Below, piece by piece: positions 1 to 11,118 of a DNA stretch of 64,000 nt; position 1 is the first letter of the stretch, and every line of letters starts with the position of its first letter. Both the position numbers and the translations under genes were made by a program. Below the pieces are notes generated by a model. It saw nothing but the letters and a program-made list of their open reading frames with translations, was not told the DNA's origin and made no database searches. The stretch comes from Artocarpus heterophyllus (lineage: Eukaryota; Streptophyta; Magnoliopsida; Rosales; Moraceae), in contig CM046333.1 in NCBI GenBank assembly GCA_025403435.1, forward strand, positions 10,627,770-10,691,769, written 5' to 3'.

Positions 1-344
1 ATCAATTGCCGCCGTCCCTCTCCGCCTCCACACTCCTTAATCTCAACCAAAATTGTAAGTTTTGTTAGAAATTGATAAATTGTTGTTGATTATGATGTAT
101 AATTAATCCAAAATTGATAAATAGTTGTTGATTTTGTTGTTTATTTCGTGAAATTTGTATTGTAGATCATGGGTATGATTTCTTTGTTTTATAATGAATA
201 TGTGTAACTTGTTTTATGATGGGTGATGTTTTTGTTTTATAATTAATTAATATATATATATAGGTGGGTATATATATAATTAAATTGTGAAATTAATTTT
301 AATTGAATATTTGCTATTTATTATTTTGATTTAGGAATTGTAAA

Positions 345-3300
345 ATAGATAGGAAATGGATGTGGGATTTTCGATTGTCTAGAGAGTATGTGAATGGTGT
401 AGAAGAGTTATTGGAGTTTGCCAAAAGTCATGGCAATGGTGATAAAATTCGGTGTCCTTGTGTTCAATGTGGAAACCATAAATTGCATCCAATTTCAATT
501 GATAGAGGACATTTATTTCGAAATGGAATTATAAGTAGTTATCAAACGTGGCATTTTCATGGTGAGTCTTATTTCAATCCAACTTTACTAAGTAAAGAAA
601 AGCAAGCTATTGTGGAGGATAATATGGATGATCAAGACAATATGGTTGAAATGATCAATGATTTAGAGGAACACTTTGTACACCATCCGGATTTATTTGA
701 GACAATGATGAATGATGCGGAGACACCCGTGTATGAGGGGTGTACCAATTCCACTAAATTGTCTGCTTTAGTTGGATTATGAAATTTGAAAGCGTCGGAT
801 GGGTGGTCAAATTCTAGTTTCACAAAACTGTTGGAATTTTTAGGAAGGCTTCTACCAGAGAGTAATAAATTATCAACTAGTATGTATAAGGCTAAGAAGA
901 CTTTGAGCACTTTGGGAATGGATTATGAGAAAATTCATGCTTGTGAAAATGATTGTGTTCTCTACAGGAATGAGTATGAGGACGAGAATTATTGTCCAGT
1001 TTATCAACAAGCAAGGTGGAAGAAAGGAAAGGAGCCAAAAGACGGCAAGAATGGAGTGCCAAAGAAAGTGTTATGGTACATTCCACCGGTACCACATTTG
1101 AGGCGTTTATTCGGAAACCCAAAACATGCCAAGAATTTGAAATGGCATCACGACAAACGGGTGGATGATGGTATGCTTAGACACCCAACGGATTCACCAC
1201 AATGAAAGACTTTTGAAGCCGATCATCCTAACTTTAGTGCGGATCCAAGAAACATACATTTCGCTTTGTCGACGGACAGAATGAACCCACATGGTAACAT
1301 AAGTAGTAGGCATAGTACTTGGCCCGTAATACTTGTTAACTATAATCTCCCTCCAAAGATGTGCATGAAGCAGAAGTTTTTAATGTTGTCTTTATTGATT
1401 TCGGGTCCCACCAACCAAGCAATGACATTGATGTATACTTGGCATCGTTAATCGATGACCTAAAAAGGTTGTGGGAAAATGGAGTTGAAGTTAGAGATGC
1501 TTATCGAAAAGAGACGTTCACACTCCTTGCAATGTTGATATGGACAATTAACTACTTTCCTGCATATGACAATTTAATCTGGTTATTCGGTGAAGAGTTC
1601 TATTGGTTGTCCTATTTGCATGATAGAAACGTCTCACAAACAGTTGAAGAATTGTAAGAAAACCGTTTTTCTTGTCATAGAAGATGGTTGCCAAGACATC
1701 ATCGCTACCACAAACAAAAGAAAGCCTTTGATGGCAACAGCGAAGAAAAAGACCCTCATCGCCCTTTGACATGTGAACAAATATTTGAAATGGTAAAAGA
1801 TATAAGAGTCGTATTCGGTAAGAGAAAGCGAGGTAAGGACGAGCAGCCAAATGATGAACCATGGAAAAAAAGATCAATTTTCTTTGATCTTCCATACTGA
1901 AAGACATGTTTTGTTCGTCGTTGCTTGGATGTTATGCATATTGAGAAAAACGTTTGTGAATCCGTAGTCGGCACGTTGCTTGACATTCCGGGCAAGACTA
2001 AGGATGGTGAAAAAGCTTGGTTGGATCTCATAGAAATGAATATTAGGCCTAATTTGTTTCCTGAGAACAGAGGAAACCATACTTACTTACCTCCGGCAAA
2101 GCACACGTTATCCAGAGTGGAAAAGAAAAAGCTCTGTGAATGGCTTACTTCATTAAAAGTGCCGAATGGGTATTCTTCGAACTTCAAAAAGTTGGTGTCG
2201 GTGAAGGATTTGAAACTTATTGGCATGAAAACACACGATTGTCATGTGTTGATATAGCAATTACTACCACTTGCTTTGCGGGGAATTCTAACAAAGGATG
2301 TGAGATTTGCAATTTTTGAGTTGTGCTCGTTCTTCAATTCAATATGCTCGAAGGTCATTGATTCACTTGTGTTAGATTCACTGCAATTGGAGTTGGTGCA
2401 AACCTTATGCATGCTTGAAAAGTATTTTCCACCGGCATTTTTTGACATCATGATTCATTTAACGGTGCACTTAGTACGTGAAGTTAAGTTATGCGGACAG
2501 GTGTATTGGACATGGATGTACCTATTTGAAAGATATATGAAGGTTTTGAAGGGCTATGTGAAAAATCGAAATAGGCCGGAGGGGTGTATTGCAGAAAGTT
2601 ACAAAGCTGAGGAATCGGTTGAATTTTGCTCCGAGTACCTATCTAATGCAGACACAATTGGGGTGCCAAAGACTATAAATATTGAGGTTAGGGAACTATC
2701 TACGGGCAAGCCTTCATCAGTAAATCGAGAGGAGTGGGAGCAAGCTTGTTTTTATGTCTTGCATAATACTAATGAAGTGGAGCCTTTCATTGAGGTGTAC
2801 ATGAACGAATTAAAAAAAATACCTAAAAAGAGCAATAAATGAGAAGTGGTTGCAAGATGAACACAACCGGACCTTTCAGTTGTGGATTAGAGTACACATC
2901 TATGGTAAGTGCTCTACATCACAAGATGGAGGCATGTCACAGGAGTTGAAGAACCTAGCTAGAGAACCGTCGTCGGTAGTTACAAGGTATACGTCATATT
3001 CCATAAATGGTTACACTTGCTACACTCGCGAAAGAGATGAGAAGCATCCGGTACAAAATAACGGTGTGACTCTCTGTGCTGAGGCTATGCATATTGCCTC
3101 CGCTAAGGACAAGAATCCGGTATATGGGACCATGAACTACTTTGGTTTCATTGAAGATATTTGGGAACTTGATTATGGGGGATTACGCATAGCACTTTTT
3201 AAGTGCAAGTGGGCCGACAATAACTATGTTAAGAACGACGATGACGACATCATAGTGGTTGACTTTAGAAGATTGGGATATAGGAATGATACCTTCATTA

Positions 3301-3560
3301 TGGCATCACAAGCAATCCAAGTTTTTTATACTACAGATCCCCAAGATATGGAGTTGTCTCTAGTCATCCCGACAAAGCCAAGAGTAGTTATCGACGGTGA
3401 CAAAGTTGATGAGGATTGTGCAGACATCCCTTCATTCAAAAAGGGATTGTCACTGGTTGAAGAGATAGATAATTTTAAAGATGATATTTCGCACTTGCTT
3501 CGTGAAGATGTGGAATGGATATGTATTAAGGAACCAATGAAAAAAAAGATAAAAAGATGA
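345..3560 (+). pseudogene. TNP2-like CACTA transposase, broken
   Basis: Recognisable blocks follow the order of plant TNP2 transposases. An N-terminal Transpos_assoc-like domain (345-780) has a Cys/His cluster in CPCVQCGNHK. A Transposase_21-like core (about 1200-2260) includes a GVEVRDAYRKETFTLLAML stretch. A DUF4218-like region (about 2270-2840) has HLVREVKLCGQVYW and RNRPEGCIAE. A DUF4216-like region (about 2850-3400) has YGTMNYFGFIEDIWELDY. Breaks seen: the expected start Met appears as ATA at 345-347, with the next in-frame ATG at 360. TGA stops fall at 780-782 and at 1203-1205, the second where the family normally has Trp. Frame changes lie near 1370 and 1650-1920, a stop is near 2257, and another break is near 2842. 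The family catalyses cut-and-paste transposition; this copy cannot make a full protein. Confidence 0.85.
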
Positions 3561-3924
3561 GCATCAATAATTTGTATAGATTTTAATTTACTTGTAACAT
3601 TTTTCTTTAATTTATTTTATTTTTCAATCTTTTTTTAAGGGTTTTGTATATCTATCTATAGTTAAATTTGTGGTAAAAACGGAGATAAAGTATACATTAT
3701 AGGCTATTGGATGCTTAACACATGGGCTGGCCACCCTAGGCAACAAAGAATATGATGTGTAAGAAATATTTAAGATAATTTTTTACGACGGTTTTTGTCC
3801 ATATGGTCGTGGAAGATTCTCACACCCACCTTCTCAATTTTGAAATTCGCACCTCCCTCACCCATAATTGTATGCGCGCCCTCTCTCTCATTTCATTCCT
3901 CACACTCTCTCTAAAATCTCTCTC

Positions 3925-4345
3925 TCTCTCTAAAATCCTTGCTCCCTCCGCCGCCATCACCTCCACCGCACCGCCATTGCCCCCTTGCCGCCGATAAGCT
4001 CCCCCTCCCTCTCTCTCTCCTCTTCCCCCTCGCCCCTTCCCCCGTTGCCCCTCGCCCCCCCTCCCCCTCTCCCCTAGGCCCCCCACCCCCTCACCCCTTG
4101 CCCCTCGCCCCCACCCACCCCCCTCTCCTACCCGCCCCCTGCCCCTACCCAACCCCGTCCTCACCCACCCCCTCCCTCACCCGCCCTTCGGCCCCACCCA
4201 CCCTCCACCCTCTTCGCCACCTCGGCCCCACCCACCCCCTCCCCCTACAAGCCCCTCGCCTCCACCTGAACCCTCTCCTTCACCCACCCCTCCACCCCAC
4301 CCGCCCTCTTGCCCCCACCCACGGCCCCCCCTGGGCCCTAGTCCC
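3925..4345 (+). repeat. C-rich low-complexity tract
   Basis: About 420 bases of plus-strand sequence made almost wholly of C with scattered T, A and G (CCCT, CCAC and CCCCTCGCC variants), following a CT-rich stretch at 3880-3935. It lies between the two CACTA genes, probably in the leader or promoter region of the second gene. The long proline-rich or glycine-rich reading frames across it come from composition and are not credible proteins. Confidence 0.8.
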
Positions 4346-4347
4346 TC

Positions 4348-4800
4348 ACATGTGTAATATGCAAAATTATGAATTTGAAATATGAAATTTGTGAATATGT
4401 GTAATCTGTGAAATTGTGTAATTGAAGTTGCAAATTTGTGAATATGTATAATATGTGAGGATATGTAAATATGTGTAATATATGAAATTGTGTGAAACCC
4501 TTTCAATTTGTGAAATTATATCTGTAATTAAAATTGTGAATTTGTGAATATGTGTAATATGTGAAATTGTGTAGTTGAAATTGTAAACTTGTGAATATGT
4601 CAAGACTTGAATACGTGAAATTATGTCAATATATGAAATTGGGGACTTGAAATTGTAAACTAGTGAATAAGTGAAGATGTGAATTTGTGCAATTATGTGA
4701 ATATGTCAATATGTGTAATATGTGAAATTGTGTAATTGAAATTGTAAATTTGTAAAATTGTGTGAATTGAAATTGTAGTTTGTGATTTAATATTAGTATA
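4348..4800 (+). repeat. Degenerate TG/AT minisatellite
   Basis: Directly after the C-rich tract the composition flips to irregular copies of a motif close to TGTGAATATGTGTAATATG followed by TGAAATTGTGTAATTGAAAT. The copies vary in length and have drifted. The stretch ends shortly before the ATG of the second CACTA gene and may lie in its 5' leader or first intron; an acceptor-like TATACAG is at 4824-4830. Confidence 0.75.
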
Positions 4801-4835
4801 TATGTGTTAGTTTTTGCTTACTTTATACAGGTACA

Positions 4836-7490
4836 ATGTCTCGTGAAATCGATAGTGACCAGTACGAGGACGAGTACAAAGACTGCACTCTATCTTCATC
4901 GTAATATAGCAAGGGAAACCAATGCAGTAAGCCACGAAGGTGAACCGAATTTGATCCGAAAGTAGACTTTGAGCGAATGGCTACATTAATAAAAAAATTC
5001 ATCGGATGAGAAATAAAGGTTTAAGAATTGAAGTTACTTTTGATTCAAAAGGCCAACCAGAAGGCGCACCTAGCTATGAATTAAGCAGTTGAATCAGAGT
5101 CCTCAGTTGAAAGCATGTTTCGATATGGACAAAAGATTGGAGGTCTAAGGATTTAGATAAAGTAAAAGATGTGATTTGGAGAGAGAGATATGAAGCTTTC
5201 ACAGTCGAGGATTGGTATAGGAAAAGGACTTTGAAGGTTTGTGGCGAATTAGCAAAGGGGTTCAGATCCAACCTCTACGTTACCTTCGTATAGCCATACC
5301 TTTCTATTCCGAAGGAGGATGAAAATGTATATAAACGGCCTCCTACGGTAGTACACTACTACCTCTCCATAAACGATGACGACTGGAAAGCTTTTGTTTG
5401 GTATCGACGTTCCACCGAATTCCAACTGCTATCATCAAATGCAAGAACAATAAGAGTAAAAAATGAATACTGCTCTATGGTTGGCCAAGTCGGATATAGA
5501 GAGCTCGGGCAATCCTTGGTACGTTAATATTTTACTCATATTACATATATTAATTATTCTATCATTACTATGTTGCTAACATAGCGTAACATAGTTTGCA
5601 AAGACGGGCGTGCTACCAACACAGGAGGAGTTATGGGTAAAATCACGTCAAAGTCTTGATGGCCAGTTTAAAAATTCAAAAGTAGCAGAAATTGGAAACT
5701 TGATTGTAAGTTTACTGAACACGAACAATTAATTTCTAATTTAATACCAGATGAAGGATTGCTTGAATAACATGGTTGTGTTGTTGTTTTACAGAATGAA
5801 TACACAACGCAATAAAGTCAAGGGAGCTTCCAATCAGTCGGAAATGATGATATTCTGACGAGGGCACTAGGGAAACCGAAACATTCAGGACGTGTTCGCA
5901 GTTAGTCGAAGTATTAAGTATGTGAAGCAGTCTCAATACTTCGACCTCCAATCAAGTACTTTGAAATTGAATAGCCAAATGTCGAAGATGCAGATGGAGA
6001 TTGTAGAACTGCAGGGTCTTGTGACCGAGCTCATTTTCCAAGGACGTGCCAAGTCAACAGATAATAGCATCTCACAACGCAACCGCTTCAAAGCTAGTTG
6101 TAACCCTCCCAATAATGTAACAGAAGCTCCAGAAACTCCAGAAGTCCAATTGTCATCTCCTCATCAAGAGCCAGAACAATGCAGGCTATTTGTTGAGGAT
6201 AGAATTAATGGTGGGTGTGCACTTATTGCACTTGGAAGGTTTGGATGGAGAGTCTTCCAACTGATATAGTTCATGGACGACTATTAGGGGATGAGAACGT
6301 ACGCGTTAGCATCACTACCAACAGAGTTAGAATAGCTGAATTGCATGTTCCAACACTTGAAGCAACAATTGTGGGTGAAGCCGCTAGAAGCTTCATCGCA
6401 TGGCCGAAGAGGTTAGTTAAAGTCATTGCATTAACGAAGACGAGTCGAGCGCCTAGCCATGTTCCACAGGATCTAAGCGGAAAGAAACGCCAAAAAAAGA
6501 AAAGCACTACAAAAGCAAGAGAATCACAACCTGAGGTAGAACAAGAACAAGAACAAATCGTTGCTAATGGGCAATTGCCTGCATTTAACTTCGGTTCAGT
6601 ACCTCAAGAATTTATGCAACTGGCTCTATACGCACATTCTTTCATGTGCGATGGGTCGACGATTCAGTGCCCGATACCGGTAAATGTCACTAGCAATGAA
6701 TTGCCTATTTATGTAGGGTATGAAGACGTTTACTACTTCATTACCTTTGATAAAATCGGAGCGAACTGCATCCTGGTATACCTCAGGTAATAACTCCATC
6801 CTTATTTCATATTTTTAAAATATAGGTAGAGTGCTTTCAAATAATTGACTGTATTGTTTTTTATTGTAGTTTTTTGACGAAATATTGTGAACTTTAAGGC
6901 TTGGTGCAAAATTTTAGCTTCATATCTTCGGCCATTGTTTCAAGTGCCGCAAGAGACCTATAGAGTGATCGTAGACAACGCGCCACATCACTCCTCTACT
7001 TACTAGCTCAAGCATCGAGGGGGAAATTATTCTTCCTGTCATACAAAGTTGGAGAACATTGGATGTTGGGACCTATTTCGTCATGGGAGGACCAAATATA
7101 TTGGTTTGACCCCCCTCGGACACCCACCACGTGAGGATTTCGTATCAATCACGAGATTATAAGTATTAATGTTCTCTTATAAAATTAATTGTTTTTGGTC
7201 CTATATAATTGTATCGTCTATTAATTCATTTAAACATGACACATTATTAGGGCGCTTAACGACTGAAAGCTTCAAGCGGAAAGCAGTATCATAATCCGAC
7301 CGAACGGAACGCTATATTCCAAACGTAAGTGTCCAAGACAACAATGAAACATAAAATGTGGTTTTTTTATTCTACGTTTCATGCAGGATATAATTATAAG
7401 TGGTATAAAAGCCTTAGGAAAAAAAGATTTTTATATACATGAAGTTAGATTAGAGTTGATACAATTTGTAAATAGGTATGTGCTTTTTAG
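4836..7490 (+). pseudogene. Second CACTA gene: Transposase_24-type plus Ulp1-like C48 peptidase, broken
   Basis: The first part (ATG at 4836) is highly broken. About 5270-5520 encodes a recognisable Plant transposase (Ptta/En/Spm, PF03004-type) block: PYL, then DDDWKAFVWYR and GQVGYRELGQS. Likely introns follow about 5518 and 5705. A coiled-coil-like stretch lies near 5950-6050. The 6180-6420 part (CRLFVEDRINGG, then VHGRLLGDENVRVS) is a conserved region found upstream of the protease in these genes and is frameshifted near 6235. The end resembles a Ulp1/SENP-type cysteine peptidase: ELPIYVGYEDVYYF (6700-6740), GEHWML with the expected catalytic His (about 7050), a downstream YWFDP, and a KCPRQ motif near 7330. 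Ulp1-like peptidases process SUMO-type conjugates, and many CACTA and MULE elements have captured them. Numerous stops make this copy non-functional. Confidence 0.7.
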
Positions 7491-7841
7491 ATAGATAGAT
7501 GGAGATAGTAGATAAACAATTTGCTCAAAATAGCTCAAATATAAATGATCTTGTAATTTCAATATACACCAATTTTTGCATGCAATTAGGGCCTTGCTGT
7601 AATGGATAACAAACGAGACTGGCCATCCTGCGGGAAATCAAAAGTTAGATTAGAGTTGATACAATTTGTAAATAAGTATGTGCTTTTTAGATAGATAGAT
7701 GGAGATAGTAGATAAACAATTTGCTCAAAATAGCTCAAATATAAATGATCTTGTAATTTCAATATACACCAATTTTTGCATGCAATTAGGGCCTTGCTGT
7801 AATAGATAACAAACGAGACTGGCCATCCTACGAGAAATCAA
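7442..7841 (+). repeat. 200-bp tandem duplication
   Basis: The segment 7442-7641 is repeated directly as 7642-7841 with a handful of substitutions (for example aataggtatg versus aataagtatg). It starts in the C-terminal coding remnant of the peptidase (EVRLELIQF) and includes the 3' flank, so it duplicated the gene's tail inside the CACTA element. Confidence 0.95.
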
Positions 7842-7849
7842 AAATTTTT

Positions 7850-8078
7850 GACGATTTTTTTTAGGGGAATACAAATTTTACACGACGGTTTCTTAAAAAA
7901 CGGTCGTGGAAACTAGGGTTTCCACTTACCGTTTCTCGAGTTTCCACGATGGTTTCTCATACATCCTCTTTCCCGCGCCAAGTTTTCTATTACACAACGG
8001 TACAAAATCGTCGTGAAAACTCGATGTTGTACTACGACCGAAGTTTAACCGCCGTGGAATCCGCAATTTATAGTAGTG
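7850..8078 (+). repeat. CACTA subterminal repeats and right terminus
   Basis: Several copies of ACGACGGTTT, CGTCGTG and CCACGATGG-like motifs in both orientations crowd the last 200 bases, which end TAGTAGTG at 8071-8078. Such motifs are where En/Spm-type transposases bind. The sequence right of 8078 shows no CACTA character. Confidence 0.75.
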
Positions 8079-8081
8079 TGC

Positions 8082-11000
8082 ATTTATTAGAAACATTTGC
8101 AACAATCTAAATTACGTGTATACTTTTTTTTTTGTGAACAAATTTTTTTACCCAAAAAATTGTCTAGTAAAATTAGGGGAATAGACAGTACACAGCCATG
8201 TTATACATGTGACGAAAATAGAGAATGAGATCGTGTTTAACGTTTCCTAGGATGAATTCCGCCAATTGCAAACCCTTACTAGAGTTTTGTAATAAAATAT
8301 GCCTTTTTTCATAATAAGACATATAACTGGCCCCACGTGAGAGAATTGAATAAAATGTTTGATTTTTGCGTGATACAATAGAAAATGTTTGTTAGCTCAC
8401 CTCATTTCATTGCGGTTTCAATCAAAGCCAATAGTTCATTAATCTCCTTTCCTTCGCATCCGTGAGCGCACGGTAAGTTTTCACACTCAAAAGTACAAGC
8501 TGGTCCTTTTCAATTGATCAAAAGGCTGACTGACAGGTGGCAAGACGCAGTTGGGTTGATGAACATGCGTCGGCTAGACTTTTTTTTTTTTTTTGGCTAG
8601 ATTGCGTCGGCTTTACTTAATCCACCTGTAAAGAAATGCCCTTCGTTTTGTGTGGAACTTTGAATGCATGCAAAGTGCATGACGAATGGCCGAGGCAGGA
8701 GCCAAGTTCTTTGTTCACCTAATGCAAATTTGAATTTTGAGTATTCAAATAATTATAGAAAGAAGTAAGAGTTTGGTAGTTGGTAGTAGGGGCGGAGTAA
8801 AAAAAAAAAATAACCAAAAAGGACAAGTATGTAACTGAATTAATAAAGTGACAAACAAATTTACTTTTAAGAAAAGAGACGAAATACACTTTCAAGAGGA
8901 GGTCGGTATACAATTTTTATAGAATTTTATACATAAGATTATGTAAAAAAAATTAAGGGGGTGGCCGTCGATTCTCATCTTTATGTGACTCTATTTTTTG
9001 ATTGGTAAATATGATAATGTAGTTCATGATTATTTTCAGCCGTTTATCGATAAGGATTCCCTTAGTGAAGAGACCCAATCAAAATTTATAGTTTTACACT
9101 ACTAGAAATTGAAATCCACTGTATTGGAAAATTGCTTGTCCATCATGTCCTCATTATGCATTATTTTTAATTATTTTAAATTGAGAGTGACAAATTCAAA
9201 TTCTCGAGATAAAAAATGTGTCAATTTACTATTAAATTATATATGCCTACAAATACTGTTATAGACTAATTTATGTTCTATATTTTCTAATTTACCAATT
9301 GGGTTGGAGTTAGGCAATGACTGTAACATGTTAAAGTTTCTCATTTACCACCATGGTCCACAAAGTTGAACACAAGTTGATTACTTAACTCTAACAAAAG
9401 GACAAAACTCCAATTGAAGAAGCCAATATTATTGAAGTATGTGTTACATGAACTATCATTATCCCATGAATTATGTCTCTGCGGTGTTCGGTAGAATTTC
9501 TATCAGAGACTATAAGGTAGTTGTGAGTAGATTTGATTCGTTCACCCTTCCATTTTGACTTTCTTATAGCTGTGATACAACTAATGATGGAAAAGGGATT
9601 AGTTTCATGGTAAAGACTGGCTCCCAATAGTTCCAGACATTTCATATTACATTTACTACTTTACCTTTTCAAATGTCAAAACCATTGTACCAGTGTCTGG
9701 GATTTATTATTATTATTATTATTATTTTTAACTGTTGCTCCTTAAATTTATTCCGCAAATTTTTAGTTTTGACAAGTATTACCTCCATTGGTAGCCAGTG
9801 ATTCCCTATATGTATGTATAAGCATGCATATAAAATATATTAAAAATTGCACAAAAGTCCCTTCTATAAAATTAAATATACAATATATTGATGACATGTA
9901 ACATGTACATAAATAGTTAATTAATGATTGTTTAATCTATATTTATTGTACTTAACATCTTTATTTTAGTTTTTTTTTAAAATAAAAAATTTCAAAGTAA
10001 TTTAAATTTAGATATAAATTTGGCTAACATTTCAACAATAAAAGATCTTTCATACTTTTAATTAATTACTTACATAAAAATTAGACATCAATTTCAATAA
10101 AAAAAACTAGCATCATCATTAATGAGGAGTGATTTGTTATAAATTTTTAAGTTCAAAATGCAACTTGTCGAAATTAAAAATTAAGAACAAATTACTAATG
10201 TACGATAAGTTCAGGGAACAATAATACTAAAAACCTTAGTTTCATTGTGTGAACTTGGAAAAAAGCATATATCATTTCTTCTGTATTTTTTTGGGAGGGT
10301 CGTTTCTTCTGTTTTTCTATTGCCACTCAAAGCTAAAAATCACAAATCAAATGTGATGATAAAAAGGAATAATTTATCCTCTTATTTTCATTGCTACACC
10401 ACTCTGGTTTGCTCTACACGCAAGCAAATTTACAGATCAGCCAAAAGACACATGAATAATTAACCATTAAGAGTTACCTAGAAAGTTTCCTTGTACGTGT
10501 ATGTCATTTGTGATTTGGGTACTTTTTTTCAGGATTTCAAAAGAACTTTTGGTGTTTGTTCGGTTTGGCAAGGTCTGATCTTGACCCTGCAACGCTTCAA
10601 TGAATTTGCTTTGCGCAAGGGATTACCAACCCTGAAGGAAATATTTACACAAATAAATAAATAACAAAATCAAATATTCTCATAAATCTTCTATCACTGT
10701 TTTTATCTAGTGGGGCTGCCTCAACATCAAACTTATAGGATAATTAATTATACCAATAGAAAGGAGAAGAACTCAAATTACACATGTTATTGGTTTTCAT
10801 AATAGGCATAAAGAATAAGAAGTCAATAATTAGGCAAGTTATTTCCACATTCTAACACACATGACAAGTACCTTAAACCAAAGTTTTTGTTTGAATTTAG
10901 CTTTGTAAAATTAATATTTATATGCACACAGAGGAAAAATAGTTGTTCAATTGGAGTGGTTGGTAAATGAAAGAAACTATGAGGTCTAAGCCTTGATATA

Positions 11001-11118
11001 TAAACTCCACATATAGGCATTTCTCCACCATTTCATTTCACCTTTTTTTTTATCAAATTTGACAACTCTTTTATTTGTTTATTTATTTATTTTTTTGATA
11101 CATTACTCAATAAGAAAG
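8082..11118. other. Intergenic, AT-rich, no gene seen
   Basis: I found no credible coding region here. It contains a T-run near 8578-8594, an A-run near 8800, and a TTA triplet repeat at about 9700-9726. The last few hundred bases before 11119 should hold the kinase promoter and leader, but I could not assign a specific element. Confidence 0.6.

Larger units (their letters stand above)
1..8078 (+). mobile_element. CACTA (En/Spm) DNA transposon, right-hand part, decayed
   Basis: Two plus-strand pseudogenes typical of plant CACTA elements lie in tandem: a TNP2-like transposase (345-3560), then a gene with a Transposase_24-type region and a C48 peptidase-like region (4836-7490). The element ends at 8071-8078 with TAGTAGTG, the inverse of a CACTA terminus. 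Just inside that end, short repeats of the type ACGACGGTTT and its complement recur in both orientations (about 7880-8060), as expected of subterminal transposase-binding repeats. A similar motif pair occurs at 3786-3815 between the two genes. The left terminus is not in the window. Both genes carry many stops and frameshifts, so the copy cannot act autonomously. A 3-bp target duplication could not be tested without the left end. Confidence 0.85.

Noticed and set aside
3939..4506. Long proline-rich and glycine-rich reading frames on both strands
   Set aside because: They arise from the C-rich low-complexity tract; no start context or family features.
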